DNA from: Pseudomonadota bacterium
GTDB taxonomy: Bacteria > Pseudomonadota > Alphaproteobacteria > Acetobacterales > Acetobacteraceae
NCBI GenBank assembly: GCA_023424475.1
Contig: JAFADX010000405.1
Coordinates: 1 to 33,555, forward strand
Reading direction: 5' to 3'
Length of the DNA stretch: 33,555 nt
The notes under the pieces are model-generated. The model was not told where the DNA came from. It did no database searches and saw only the letters and a program-made list of their open reading frames with translations. Below are positions 1 through 6,963 of this stretch, piece after piece; the stretch's first letter is position 1; the number at the start of each line of letters is the position of its first letter. Both the position numbers and the translations under genes were made by a program.

Positions 1-404
1 GGCTCGGCCTGCGCGGCGGCGGCCGGCGCGGCTTCCGGCAGCGGTTCCTCGCTTTCCTTGCCGCCGGCCCCGCGGATGGGCGGCAGGCCGCAGGCCATGG
101 CGGCGTTGCGCAGTTCCGGCGTGCCGCCGGTGGTGCCGATCGGCACGATCGTCAGTTCGCGCAGCCCCTTCACCAGCCCCTCGAAGTCGACCGCGCTGGC
201 CGGGACGTCGAGGTCGCCGAGGCCCAGCACGACCGGAGCGAAGCGCAGGAAGCCGGGCGCGCGGCGGAACTGGTCGCCGATCGCCGGCACCACCGCGTCC
301 GGCCGCGGATCGAGCAGGCGCAGGACGAGCAGGTTGAAGTTCGCGCCCCTCAGGCGGAACGGCTCCAGACGGGGAGAGGATTCGGGCCGAGGCGCGGCGG
401 ACAT
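1..404 (-). CDS. minC: Septum site-determining protein MinC, N-terminal part (truncated by window edge)
   Basis: Inhibitor of FtsZ ring assembly that, with MinD, keeps division at mid-cell. The minus strand reads open from an ATG at 404 to the window edge, giving 134 codons. Residues about 14-115 match the MinC N-terminal domain: an FRLRGANFNLLVLRL strand, then an RRAPGFLRFAPVVLGLGDL segment and an IVPIGTTGG segment, in the same order as the E. coli protein. An Ala/Pro/Glu-rich linker begins near residue 118 and would lead to the C-terminal MinD-binding beta-helix, which lies outside the window. minD and minE would be expected downstream on the minus strand but are not visible. It is divergent from the gene starting at 640. 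Confidence 0.88.
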   Translation of the reverse strand, partial: MSAAPRPESSPRLEPFRLRGANFNLLVLRLLDPRPDAVVPAIGDQFRRAPGFLRFAPVVLGLGDLDVPASAVDFEGLVKGLRELTIVPIGTTGGTPELRNAAMACGLPPIRGAGGKESEEPLPEAAPAAAAQAE

Positions 405-639
405 GGGTCTCCCAGGGGGTCGATCTGAGGATCGGAGCCATAGGGATTGTGGCCCAAGGCGCCGTTAGCCACCAGATATAGCGTGACGACGAGTCCCGGC
501 GAAGGCCGCCGGAGCGTCCCCCTTTCCGGGCAGGGCCTTATGCCGCGAAGTTCGCAGATCACGCCAGCGGCGAATCGGCGGGGCTGGTGCGCCCGCCATG
601 CGTTGCGCAGGATGCGCCGCCGTTTCCGGGGGATGTCGC

Positions 640-1545
640 GTGCAACCCGTTACTCTCAACGAGCCCTTCCGCGCGGTCTTCTACGCGCCCTTCTACGTCG
701 CCGAGGCGCGCGGCCTCTTCGCCGCGCAGGGCGTCGAGGTGCGCCGCATGACCGCGGGCGACCCGACCAGGGCGGCGGAAAACCTGATCGCCGGGCGCGC
801 CGATATCGCCTGGTCCGGCCCGATGCGGCCGATGATGCTGCGGGACCGGGATCCGTCCTGCCCGCTGCGCTCCTTCTGCGCGGTGGTGATGAAGGACCCC
901 TTCCTGCTGGTCGGCCGCACCCCGAATCCGGGGTTCCGGCTGGCGGACCTGCCTCGCCTCCGCTTCGGTTCCGTCAGCGAGGTGCCGACCCCCTGGTGGT
1001 GCCTGCAGGACGACCTGCGGCGCGAGGGCATCGATCCCGGCGGCCTGAACCGCGTGACCGACAGGCCCATGGCGGAGAATGCCGCCGCGGTGCTGGCCGG
1101 CACGCTCGATGTCGCGCAGGTCTTCGAGCCGCACGCCGCGCTGCTCGAAGCCCAGGGCGGCGCCGTCTGGCACCGCGCGGCGGATCGCGGCCCCTCCGCC
1201 TACACCGCCTTCTACGCGACCGAACGGCGCATCGAGGAACGCAGCGCCGAATTCGAGGCCATGATCCGCGCCATGGCCGAGGCGCTCGCCTGGATCGCCA
1301 AGGCGCCGCCGGAGGAGATCGCCGCGACCGTCGCGCCGCTCTTCCCCGAGGTGCCGGGTGCCGCGCTCACCGTCTCGCTCGCGCGCTACCAGGCCCTCGC
1401 CTTGTGGTCCCCCACCCCGCATTTCCCCCGCGTCGCCTTCGAGCAGCTGCGCGGCGCGATGCGGACGGCCGGCATCCTGCAGGGATCGCCGGCCTTCGAG
1501 GTCTGCGTGGACGAAGCGATCGTCGCCCGCGCCCTCGGAGCCTGA
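640..1545 (+). CDS. NMT1/THI5-like (SsuA/TauA-type) solute-binding protein
   Basis: Resembles periplasmic binding proteins of the NMT1/THI5/SsuA group, which capture sulfonates, nitrate or pyrimidine precursors. The diagnostic opening FYAPFYVAEARGLFAAQGVEV-type segment lies near residues 11-30, followed by an AGRADIAWSGP segment. I chose the GTG at 640 because a GGGGGA stretch sits about 8 bases upstream; an in-frame ATG at 598 is possible. From either start there is no convincing signal peptide, which is unusual for a transporter component, so it may be a cytoplasmic member of the fold. No permease or ATPase gene adjoins it. It heads a five-gene operon, with 2 bases before the thioesterase. 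Ligand unknown. Confidence 0.75.
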   Translation: MQPVTLNEPFRAVFYAPFYVAEARGLFAAQGVEVRRMTAGDPTRAAENLIAGRADIAWSGPMRPMMLRDRDPSCPLRSFCAVVMKDPFLLVGRTPNPGFRLADLPRLRFGSVSEVPTPWWCLQDDLRREGIDPGGLNRVTDRPMAENAAAVLAGTLDVAQVFEPHAALLEAQGGAVWHRAADRGPSAYTAFYATERRIEERSAEFEAMIRAMAEALAWIAKAPPEEIAATVAPLFPEVPGAALTVSLARYQALALWSPTPHFPRVAFEQLRGAMRTAGILQGSPAFEVCVDEAIVARALGA

Positions 1546-1547
1546 GC

Positions 1548-1994
1548 ATGTCCACGACCCGCGGCAGCCGTGCCGACTACCGCTTCTTCCTGCCCATCCC
1601 GACCCGCTGGATGGACAACGACGTCTACGGGCACGTGAACAACGTGACCTACTACTCGTGGTTCGACACGGTGGTGGCGCGCTTCCTGATCGACAGCGGC
1701 TTCCTGCACATCCCCACCGCGCCCGTCATCGGCCTGGTGGTCGAGACGCAGTGCCGCTACTTCGCCCCCATCGCCTTCCCCGACGAGATCACCGCGGCGC
1801 TGCGCTGCGGCCGGGCGGGCAACACCTCCGTCCGCTACGAGATCGCCATCTTCCGCAACGACGAGGACATCGCCGCCGCGGAGGGCCATTTCGTCCATGT
1901 CTATGTCGACCGCGCGACCCAGAAGCAGCCGACGCCGCTGCCGCCCCTGCTGCGGGAGGCGCTTGCCGGCATCACCCTGCCCGCCGCGGGCTGA
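1548..1994 (+). CDS. Acyl-CoA thioesterase, 4-hydroxybenzoyl-CoA thioesterase/YbgC hotdog family
   Basis: A 148-residue hotdog-fold protein expected to hydrolyse an acyl-CoA thioester in the cytoplasm. The family motif is seen as RWMDNDVYGHVNNVTYYSWFD near residues 18-38; the Asp before the YGHVNN segment is the usual catalytic residue. Length is typical for single-domain members (about 130-150). The ATG at 1548 follows the upstream stop by 2 bases, so translation is probably coupled. Its neighbours (2-hydroxyacid dehydrogenase, alpha/beta hydrolase, MOSC protein) point to small organic-acid metabolism, but the substrate cannot be read from the sequence. Confidence 0.88.
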   Translation: MSTTRGSRADYRFFLPIPTRWMDNDVYGHVNNVTYYSWFDTVVARFLIDSGFLHIPTAPVIGLVVETQCRYFAPIAFPDEITAALRCGRAGNTSVRYEIAIFRNDEDIAAAEGHFVHVYVDRATQKQPTPLPPLLREALAGITLPAAG

Positions 1995-2058
1995 GGCCCG
2001 CTTGCGGAACCCACGACCCGGCGCGATCTAGCCGCCAGGACGATCCAGGAGACCTCCC

Positions 2059-3030
2059 ATGAGCCAGGCTGCCGCGCCGCTGAAGCGTCTCGCCATCCTC
2101 GACGACTACCAGGACGTCGCACGCTCGCTCGGGCCGTGGGACCGGCTGAAGGGGATGGAGGTCACGGTCTTCCGCGACACCCTCACCGACCGCGAGGCGC
2201 TGGTGCAGCGCCTCGCTCCCTTCGATGCCATCCTCGCCATGCGTGAGCGCACCCCCTTCCCGCGCGCATTGATCGAACGCCTGCCGAAGCTGCGCCTGCT
2301 CATCACCACCGCGGCGCGCAACCGCTCGATCGACGCGGCGGCCTGCGCGGAAAAGGGCATCGTCTTCTGCGGCACGCCCTCCTCCGGCAATCCCACCGTG
2401 GACATCACCTGGGGGCTGATCACCGGGCTGATGCGCGACCTGCCGCGCCAGCAGGCATCGCTGCGCGCGGGCACCTGGCAGACCTCGGTCGGCTGGGGGC
2501 TCGAGGGGCGGACGCTCGGTGTGGTCGGCCTCGGCAAGCTCGGCGCACGGGTGGCCAGGGTCGGCCAGGCCTTCGGCATGAAGGTCATCGCCTGGAGCCA
2601 GAACCTCACCGAGGAGCGCGCCGCTGAGATCGGCGCGGCCCGCGTGGACAAGGCGGCGCTGTTTTCCGAAGCCGACATCGTCACGCTGCATCTCGTCCTC
2701 TCGGACCGTTCGCGCGGGATCGTGGGCGTCGAGGATCTCGCGCGCATGAAGCCGGCAGCCTTCATCGTGAACACCTCGCGCGGGCCGCTGATCGACCAGG
2801 ACGCGCTGATCGCCGCGCTGAAGGAAGGGCGCATCGCCGGCGCCGGGCTCGACGTCTTCGACACCGAGCCGCTGCCGAAGGACCATCCGATCCTCTCGGC
2901 GCCCAACACCTTCCTCACGCCGCATCTCGGCTATGTGACGCAGCAGAACTACCACGCCTACTACCAGGGCGCCGTCGAGGCGATCGAGGCCTTCAACGCC
3001 GGTGCGCCGACAAGGGTGATCCAGGCATGA
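2059..3030 (+). CDS. D-2-hydroxyacid dehydrogenase (NAD-dependent)
   Basis: Cytoplasmic oxidoreductase of the D-isomer-specific 2-hydroxyacid dehydrogenase family, which interconverts 2-keto and D-2-hydroxy acids. The 323 residues include a Rossmann GVVGLGKLG motif (about 155-162) and the full catalytic set: Arg241 in NTSRGPLID, Glu270 in DVFDTEP and His289 in TPHLGY. A GGAGA ribosome-binding site lies about 8 bases before the ATG. The start follows the thioesterase by 64 bases and the stop overlaps the next gene by 4 bases (ATGA). It has an intact glycine motif, unlike the second family member at 21784. The substrate is unknown. Confidence 0.9.
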   Translation: MSQAAAPLKRLAILDDYQDVARSLGPWDRLKGMEVTVFRDTLTDREALVQRLAPFDAILAMRERTPFPRALIERLPKLRLLITTAARNRSIDAAACAEKGIVFCGTPSSGNPTVDITWGLITGLMRDLPRQQASLRAGTWQTSVGWGLEGRTLGVVGLGKLGARVARVGQAFGMKVIAWSQNLTEERAAEIGAARVDKAALFSEADIVTLHLVLSDRSRGIVGVEDLARMKPAAFIVNTSRGPLIDQDALIAALKEGRIAGAGLDVFDTEPLPKDHPILSAPNTFLTPHLGYVTQQNYHAYYQGAVEAIEAFNAGAPTRVIQA

Positions 3031-3866
3031 GCACGCCCTACGCCTTCGCCGACGGCTGGGCCTACCGGTCGCAGAAGGAACGCGACGACGCCTACGACAA
3101 CACCGGCATGGTGCCCGACAGCGCGCAGCAGATCGCCGCGCGCAACGCGCTCTCGGCCGGGTTCCGCGCCGCCCATGCAGGCCATCTCGACCTGCCCTAT
3201 GGCGAGGCGGAGCGGGAGAAGTGGGATCTCTATCCCGGCACCGATCCCGCCGCGCCCTGCCTGGTCTTCATCCATGGCGGCTACTGGCAGCGCAACCGGC
3301 GGGAGGATTTCGCGATCCTTGCGCAAGGGGCGCTGGCGATGGGCTGGTCGGCGGCGCTGCCGGGCTACACGCTCGCGCCCGATGCCTCGCTGACCGCGAT
3401 CACCTGGCAGATCAGCCGGGCACTCGACTGGCTGGCGGCGAACGGGCCGGCGCATGGCATCGCAGGGCCGATCGTCGCGTCCGGCTGGTCGGCGGGCGGC
3501 CACCTCGCGGCCCTCGCCGCCGAGCACCCGGCGGTGACGGCGGCGGTCGCGATGTCGGGCATCCACGAACTCGGCCCGATCCGCGACACCTATCTCGACG
3601 AGAAGCTGCGGCTGACGGAGCAGGAGGTCGCCGACCTCTCGCCGATCCGCCGCCCCGTGGTGCAGAAGCCCATCGCCGTCGTCCATGGCGGGGCGGAACT
3701 GCCGGAACTTCGCCGCCAGTCGCGCGTCTTCCACCGCATCCGCGCGGAGGCGCAGGCACCCGGCCCCCTCATCCCGATCCCCGGTGCGGATCATTTCCGC
3801 GTCCTGGAATCCCTCTGGAACATCGACGGCGCGCTGACCCGCGCCGCGGCGGAGCTTCTGCGATGA
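3027..3866 (+). CDS. Alpha/beta hydrolase, arylformamidase-like
   Basis: A 279-residue alpha/beta hydrolase closest in motif pattern to kynurenine formamidase-type enzymes. The oxyanion motif HGGYW is at 83-87, the nucleophile Ser155 is in GWSAGGH, the probable acid Glu224 is in GGAELPELRRQS, and the probable base His256 is in GADHF. In kynurenine formamidases the HGGxW motif and the peF/LrrQS segment are typical, so hydrolysis of a small amide or ester is likely. No other tryptophan-degradation gene is seen here, so a kynB label is not justified. It overlaps both neighbours by 4 bases (ATGA), strong evidence of operon membership. Confidence 0.85.
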   Translation: MSTPYAFADGWAYRSQKERDDAYDNTGMVPDSAQQIAARNALSAGFRAAHAGHLDLPYGEAEREKWDLYPGTDPAAPCLVFIHGGYWQRNRREDFAILAQGALAMGWSAALPGYTLAPDASLTAITWQISRALDWLAANGPAHGIAGPIVASGWSAGGHLAALAAEHPAVTAAVAMSGIHELGPIRDTYLDEKLRLTEQEVADLSPIRRPVVQKPIAVVHGGAELPELRRQSRVFHRIRAEAQAPGPLIPIPGADHFRVLESLWNIDGALTRAAAELLR

Positions 3867-4336
3867 GCCACGACTTCACCGGCGTCCTGCTCGCCATCCA
3901 CATCGCGCCCGAAGCCTCGGCACCGATGGTGGAACTGGATGCCGCGCGCCTGATCGAGGGCGTCGGCATCGAGGGCGACCGCTACGCCACCGGGAAGGGC
4001 ACCTACAGCGCCAGGCCGGCACCGGACCGCCAGGTCACGCTGATCGAGATGGAGACGCTCGATGCGCTGGCCCGCGACCACCGCATCGACCTCCCGCCGC
4101 ATGAGACGCGGCGCAACCTGACGACCGCCGGCGTGCCGCTGAACCACCTGGTCGGGCGGGAGTTCCGCGTCGGCGACGTCGTGCTCTACGGCGGTCGGCT
4201 GAACGTGCCCTGCCAGTACCTCGAGGATCTTCTCGGCAAGAAGGTCTTCAAGCCGCTGATCAACCGCAGCGGCCTGAACTGCGTCATCGTGCAGGGCGGA
4301 ACGATCCGGCCGGGAGATTCGATCCGGCCGGTGTGA
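3863..4336 (+). CDS. MOSC domain protein
   Basis: A 157-residue protein consisting essentially of one MOSC domain, the fold shared with molybdenum cofactor sulfurase C-termini and the YiiM/YuaD enzymes. Visible family features are IEGDRYATGKGTY (about 36-48), TLIEMETLDAL, the ETRRNLTTAGVPLNHLVG segment (81-98), and Cys117 in LNVPCQYLE, the conserved sulfur-carrying cysteine. MOSC proteins often assist molybdoenzymes or reduce N-hydroxylated compounds, but no molybdoenzyme is encoded nearby. The start overlaps the preceding stop (ATGA). It is the last gene of the operon and converges on the regulator at 4343 with only 6 bases between the stops. Confidence 0.88.
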   Translation: MSHDFTGVLLAIHIAPEASAPMVELDAARLIEGVGIEGDRYATGKGTYSARPAPDRQVTLIEMETLDALARDHRIDLPPHETRRNLTTAGVPLNHLVGREFRVGDVVLYGGRLNVPCQYLEDLLGKKVFKPLINRSGLNCVIVQGGTIRPGDSIRPV

Positions 4337-4342
4337 CGGCGA

Positions 4343-6352
4343 TCAGGTCAGCCCGGCCTTGCGCAGGCCCGCGATATAGTGGGCGAGGTCCTCGGGCCTC
4401 GACAGCGGGATCCGCTGCCGCGCCTTCACCAGGTCGAAGTCAGGCTCCATGCTGACCAGGCGCTCGCGGACAGTGTTCGCTTCCTCGCGGCGGCCAAGAT
4501 GGCCGAGCGCCGAGAGCCATGCCTTGTAGGGGAAGGTGAAGCCGGTATGCAGCGCCGTCACCTGGCGGGCTGCCGCGTCCACCTCCTCGTGCCGCTTCAT
4601 CATCAGCAGCGGCACCAGGCGTGCCGAATCGAAGAAGAAGGCGTGCGGATGCAACGGCGCGAGGCGCTTGTACTTCTCCCACCGGCGCAAGGCCTCGTCA
4701 TGCTCGCCACGGTAGGAGAGCGCAAGCGAGGAGAAGACCCAGGCCATCGGCAGGTTGGGGTTCAGCGCCAGGGCGCGCTCATACAGCCCCGCGGCCTCAG
4801 CAACCTGGTGGTGGAGGAAGGCGCGGACATGCCCGAGAATGGTCAGCGCCTGGGCATCGGACGGGTCCAGCGTCACGGCGCGCGACGCAAGCTCCTCGCT
4901 CTTGGCCAGGACCTCGTCATCGGCCTTCGCCCACCCCTGCCCGACCAGGAAAAGGTGCCAATAGGCATGCCAGGCGAAGGCGGGTGCGTAGTCGGGCTCG
5001 AGCCGCGTCGCCTCGGCGAGCATGTCGCCCGCCGCCTCGTAGACCAGCCGGTCGAGCCGGTAGATGGCCGGGATGGCCCGCAGCATGAGGTCGTAGGCAT
5101 TGGTGCTGACCGACTGCCGCGCGGCGGCCCGGTTCCCCTCGATCAGCAGGATCTCGGGGTCGACGCGGGCCACCACCTCGGCCGCGATCTCGTCCTGCAG
5201 CGCCAGGATGTCGCCGGCATCGCGGTCGAACCGCTCGGCCCAGACCACGGCCTCAGGCAGCCGGTGGTCGGTCAGGCGCAGGGTCACGCGCACCCGGTCC
5301 CCCGCCCGCTGCACGGTGCCGGAGAGGCTGAAGTCGAGGTCGAGGTTGTCGCCGCCGCCCTCCCCTGCCGCCGCGGCCGCGACCGATGAACTGTCGACCA
5401 GGACCAGCCAGCGGAAGCGGGCCAGGGCGGCCGTGATTTCCCCGGCGAGGCCGAGCGAGACGTCATTCTCCGCCCCGCTGCCGAGCACCTTGAACGGCAT
5501 CACGCCCAGACGGGCCCCGCGCGCCGCGCCACGGCGGGGGCGCGGCGGCGCCAGCGTCGGCATCTCCCCGCGCAGCGATTCGGCCAGGGCCGCGGTTTCC
5601 GGCGAGGGCGCGCCGCGGAAGCGCTCGGCGAAGATCCGCCGGCAGTCCTCCCAGGCGGCGAAGGCGGCGCCGCGGTCGCCGGCCTCGGCCTCGGCCCGGA
5701 TCAGGATGCGCCAGACGGGTTCCTGGGCGGGATCGATCGCCAGGACGCGCTTCGCTTCCTGCGCCCGTTCGACCGGGGTCGAAGCGGCCGAAAGGCGCGT
5801 CATCGCCGCATCCAGCGTGACGTCCCTCAACCGGCGGCGCTGTTCCGTGAGCCAGGCGTCGAATGCGGCATCGAGGCCGTCGAAATCGACCAGGAGTTCC
5901 GACGAGAGGAGGTTGAGGGCCTCGATCCGGTGATGGGCAACCAGGGGCAACTCGCGCGCATCCACCCAGACGTCGGAGGAATCGAGGGCGATGGTTTCGC
6001 GCGTGGTCTTCAGGAGGCCCCTTCCCCAATCCCCCAGTGTTTCCTGGAGCTCATGCAGGGCCTGACGCAGCGAACCGCGGGACTGCTCCTCCCCGCGCCG
6101 GCTCCAGAGCAGTTCCGCCAGGCGCTGCCGGGAAACGGGCGCAGGCGATTCCATCGCCAGCACGGCAAGGACCGCCCGCGTCTTGCGCGAACGCGGGATC
6201 AGAGGCTCCCCCGTGACCGCGCGGATATCCATTCGCCCGAGCATGGTGACGCGCAGCCGCACGGGTGAGATGTGGGCCGGCGGCGCCGCGAAGCCTTCCT
6301 GAGAAGGTCTGCGGTCCTGTTCCGTGGCGGGAATTAGGTCGGACATTCTCAC
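4343..6352 (-). CDS. BTAD/SARP-type transcriptional regulator with TolB-like and TPR domains
   Basis: A 669-residue probable DNA-binding regulator. Residues about 30-120 form an OmpR-like winged helix (VRLRVTMLGRMDI, then RSRKTRAVLAVLA and RGSLRQALHELQ). Residues about 130-260 resemble the BTAD helical repeat domain, about 275-400 a TolB-like domain (LGVMPFKVLG, then DFSLSGTVQR), and about 420-660 TPR-type repeats. This architecture is common in alphaproteobacteria and is related to AfsR/DnrI activators, some of which switch on secondary metabolism. No kinase, nucleotide-binding or cyclase catalytic motif is seen. It is transcribed divergently from the repeat-peptide gene at 6763 and is a candidate controller of that block (inference). 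A second in-frame ATG lies at 6346. Confidence 0.85.
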   Translation of the reverse strand: MRMSDLIPATEQDRRPSQEGFAAPPAHISPVRLRVTMLGRMDIRAVTGEPLIPRSRKTRAVLAVLAMESPAPVSRQRLAELLWSRRGEEQSRGSLRQALHELQETLGDWGRGLLKTTRETIALDSSDVWVDARELPLVAHHRIEALNLLSSELLVDFDGLDAAFDAWLTEQRRRLRDVTLDAAMTRLSAASTPVERAQEAKRVLAIDPAQEPVWRILIRAEAEAGDRGAAFAAWEDCRRIFAERFRGAPSPETAALAESLRGEMPTLAPPRPRRGAARGARLGVMPFKVLGSGAENDVSLGLAGEITAALARFRWLVLVDSSSVAAAAAGEGGGDNLDLDFSLSGTVQRAGDRVRVTLRLTDHRLPEAVVWAERFDRDAGDILALQDEIAAEVVARVDPEILLIEGNRAAARQSVSTNAYDLMLRAIPAIYRLDRLVYEAAGDMLAEATRLEPDYAPAFAWHAYWHLFLVGQGWAKADDEVLAKSEELASRAVTLDPSDAQALTILGHVRAFLHHQVAEAAGLYERALALNPNLPMAWVFSSLALSYRGEHDEALRRWEKYKRLAPLHPHAFFFDSARLVPLLMMKRHEEVDAAARQVTALHTGFTFPYKAWLSALGHLGRREEANTVRERLVSMEPDFDLVKARQRIPLSRPEDLAHYIAGLRKAGLT

Positions 6353-6590
6353 GCGCTGTTAACGATGTGCGCCCGGGGCACGAAACCGGCAACGATGGCG
6401 CGCCGTGCCGGTCCTGGAGGAGCGCTCTGTGACTTAGAGCACTTCGCGGAAGGCCCCGCAATTCCGTGCAGCGCGCGCCTAAGCGGCGAGCATCGGCAGG
6501 CAAACTAACCAATGAGTTGTATCTTTCTCCGTTAATTTCGCGTGAGAGACGTGATCTTCGCATGAAACCAGCGTTCGACTGTTCCATGTT

Positions 6591-6607
6591 GACGTTCTTT
6601 GAACGTC
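6591..6607. promoter_or_regulatory. Perfect inverted repeat, candidate operator
   Basis: GACGTTC TTT GAACGTC: two perfect 7-base arms separated by three T bases. The size and symmetry suit a dimeric DNA-binding protein. It lies 156 bases upstream of the peptide start and 239 bases upstream of the divergent regulator. The binder is unknown; the regulator at 4343-6352 is an obvious guess, although SARP-type proteins usually bind direct repeats. Confidence 0.4.
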
Positions 6608-6620
6608 GAGGGCGAAGGGA

Positions 6621-6649
6621 GACAGATCGAATTCCTATCCAACTATAGT
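6621..6649 (+). promoter_or_regulatory. Candidate sigma-70-like promoter for the peptide gene
   Basis: GACAGA at 6621-6626 and TATAGT at 6644-6649 are separated by 17 bases, in one of the few AT-rich stretches of the window. The -10-like element fits well and the -35-like element only partly. Transcription from here would give a leader of roughly 105 bases and would include the inverted repeats at 6659-6689. Confidence 0.28.
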
Positions 6650-6658
6650 ACTAGGAAA

Positions 6659-6689
6659 AAACATTCATTCAAGTAGGAATGTTTACTTG
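6659..6689. promoter_or_regulatory. Two overlapping, mutually exclusive inverted repeats
   Basis: AAACATTC (6659-6666) pairs with GAATGTTT (6677-6684), leaving a 10-base spacer. CAAGTA (6670-6675) pairs with TACTTG (6684-6689), leaving an 8-base spacer. The two pairings share bases and cannot form together as RNA. They sit just downstream of the candidate promoter, so this could be an operator pair or a small RNA switch in the peptide leader. Confidence 0.35.
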
Positions 6690-6762
6690 CCCTTCGCAAT
6701 CTCCTGGTTCATCCTCGGGACACTGGCATTCCACCAGAGACCCGATCCAGGAGCTCATTCCC

Positions 6763-6888
6763 ATGTCCAAGCTGCTCGCCTCCGTCGCCGACCAGGGCAT
6801 CGTCCGCATCGGCGCCGGCATGCGCACCCCCAAGGCTTCCGTCGCCGACAAGGGCACCGTGCGCATCGGCGCCGGCATGCGCCGCTGA
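6763..6888 (+). CDS. 41-residue peptide with two near-identical repeats (candidate RiPP precursor or leader peptide)
   Basis: A small gene with an AGGAG ribosome-binding site at 6749-6753, nine bases before the ATG. After MSKLLA the peptide holds SVADQGIVRIGAGMR, then TPKA, then SVADKGTVRIGAGMR and a final Arg. The repeat period is 19 residues. At DNA level the two 45-base copies (6781-6825 and 6838-6882) differ at only 3 positions. There is no Cys, no signal peptide and no membrane segment. A short leader plus repeated cores, followed by a hairpin and then a gene of unknown function, is the layout of several multi-core RiPP operons. A regulatory leader peptide is the alternative. I do not recognise the family, and no known RiPP maturase (radical SAM, YcaO, lanthipeptide synthetase, MNIO) is visible nearby. 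Confidence 0.72.
   Translation: MSKLLASVADQGIVRIGAGMRTPKASVADKGTVRIGAGMRR
6781..6882 (+). repeat. 45-base in-frame tandem repeat, two copies, period 57
   Basis: Copies at 6781-6825 and 6838-6882 match at 42 of 45 positions and are separated by 12 bases. Two of the three differences change an amino acid (Gln to Lys, Ile to Thr); the third is silent. The repeated unit encodes SVADxGxVRIGAGMR. Confidence 0.9.
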
Positions 6889-6899
6889 TCCATGGCGCC

Positions 6900-6924
6900 G
6901 GGGGCTTCCCGCCGGGAAGCCCCC
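6900..6924 (+). terminator. 11-bp perfect hairpin between peptide gene and DUF6065-like gene (attenuator-like)
   Basis: GGGGGCTTCCC (6900-6910), loop GCC, GGGAAGCCCCC (6914-6924). It begins 12 bases after the peptide stop codon and ends 39 bases before the next start. There is no T-run after it, so it may be a partial terminator or an RNA-stabilising stem that keeps peptide mRNA in excess of the downstream message. Confidence 0.5.
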
Positions 6925-6963
6925 GCCCCTGGCCGCCCTCGCGTCTCTCTCAGGACCGATCCG

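Larger units (their letters stand above)
6353..6762. other. Divergent intergenic region, 410 bases, AT-rich, with palindromes
   Basis: No convincing gene is seen here. The part from about 6500 to 6700 is clearly richer in A and T than the rest of the window. It carries a GACGTTC/GAACGTC inverted repeat and two overlapping inverted repeats around 6659-6689. It separates the divergent regulator (start 6352) from the small peptide gene (start 6763), so it should hold both promoters. An open frame continues upstream of the peptide start to 6679 but has no ribosome-binding site there. Confidence 0.7.

Noticed and set aside
447..1994. One 515-codon protein spanning the binding protein and thioesterase
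   Set aside because: Only the last 148 residues are in the thioesterase frame and recognisable. The rest is an out-of-frame Arg-rich shadow of the binding-protein gene.
3027..3866. Naming the hydrolase kynB
   Set aside because: The motifs fit arylformamidase-like enzymes, but no other kynurenine pathway gene is present and the neighbours do not support tryptophan degradation.
6679..6888. Longer, 69-residue version of the repeat peptide
   Set aside because: The upstream start lies inside inverted repeats and lacks a ribosome-binding site, whereas AGGAG is well placed for the ATG at 6763. The extra residues look non-coding.
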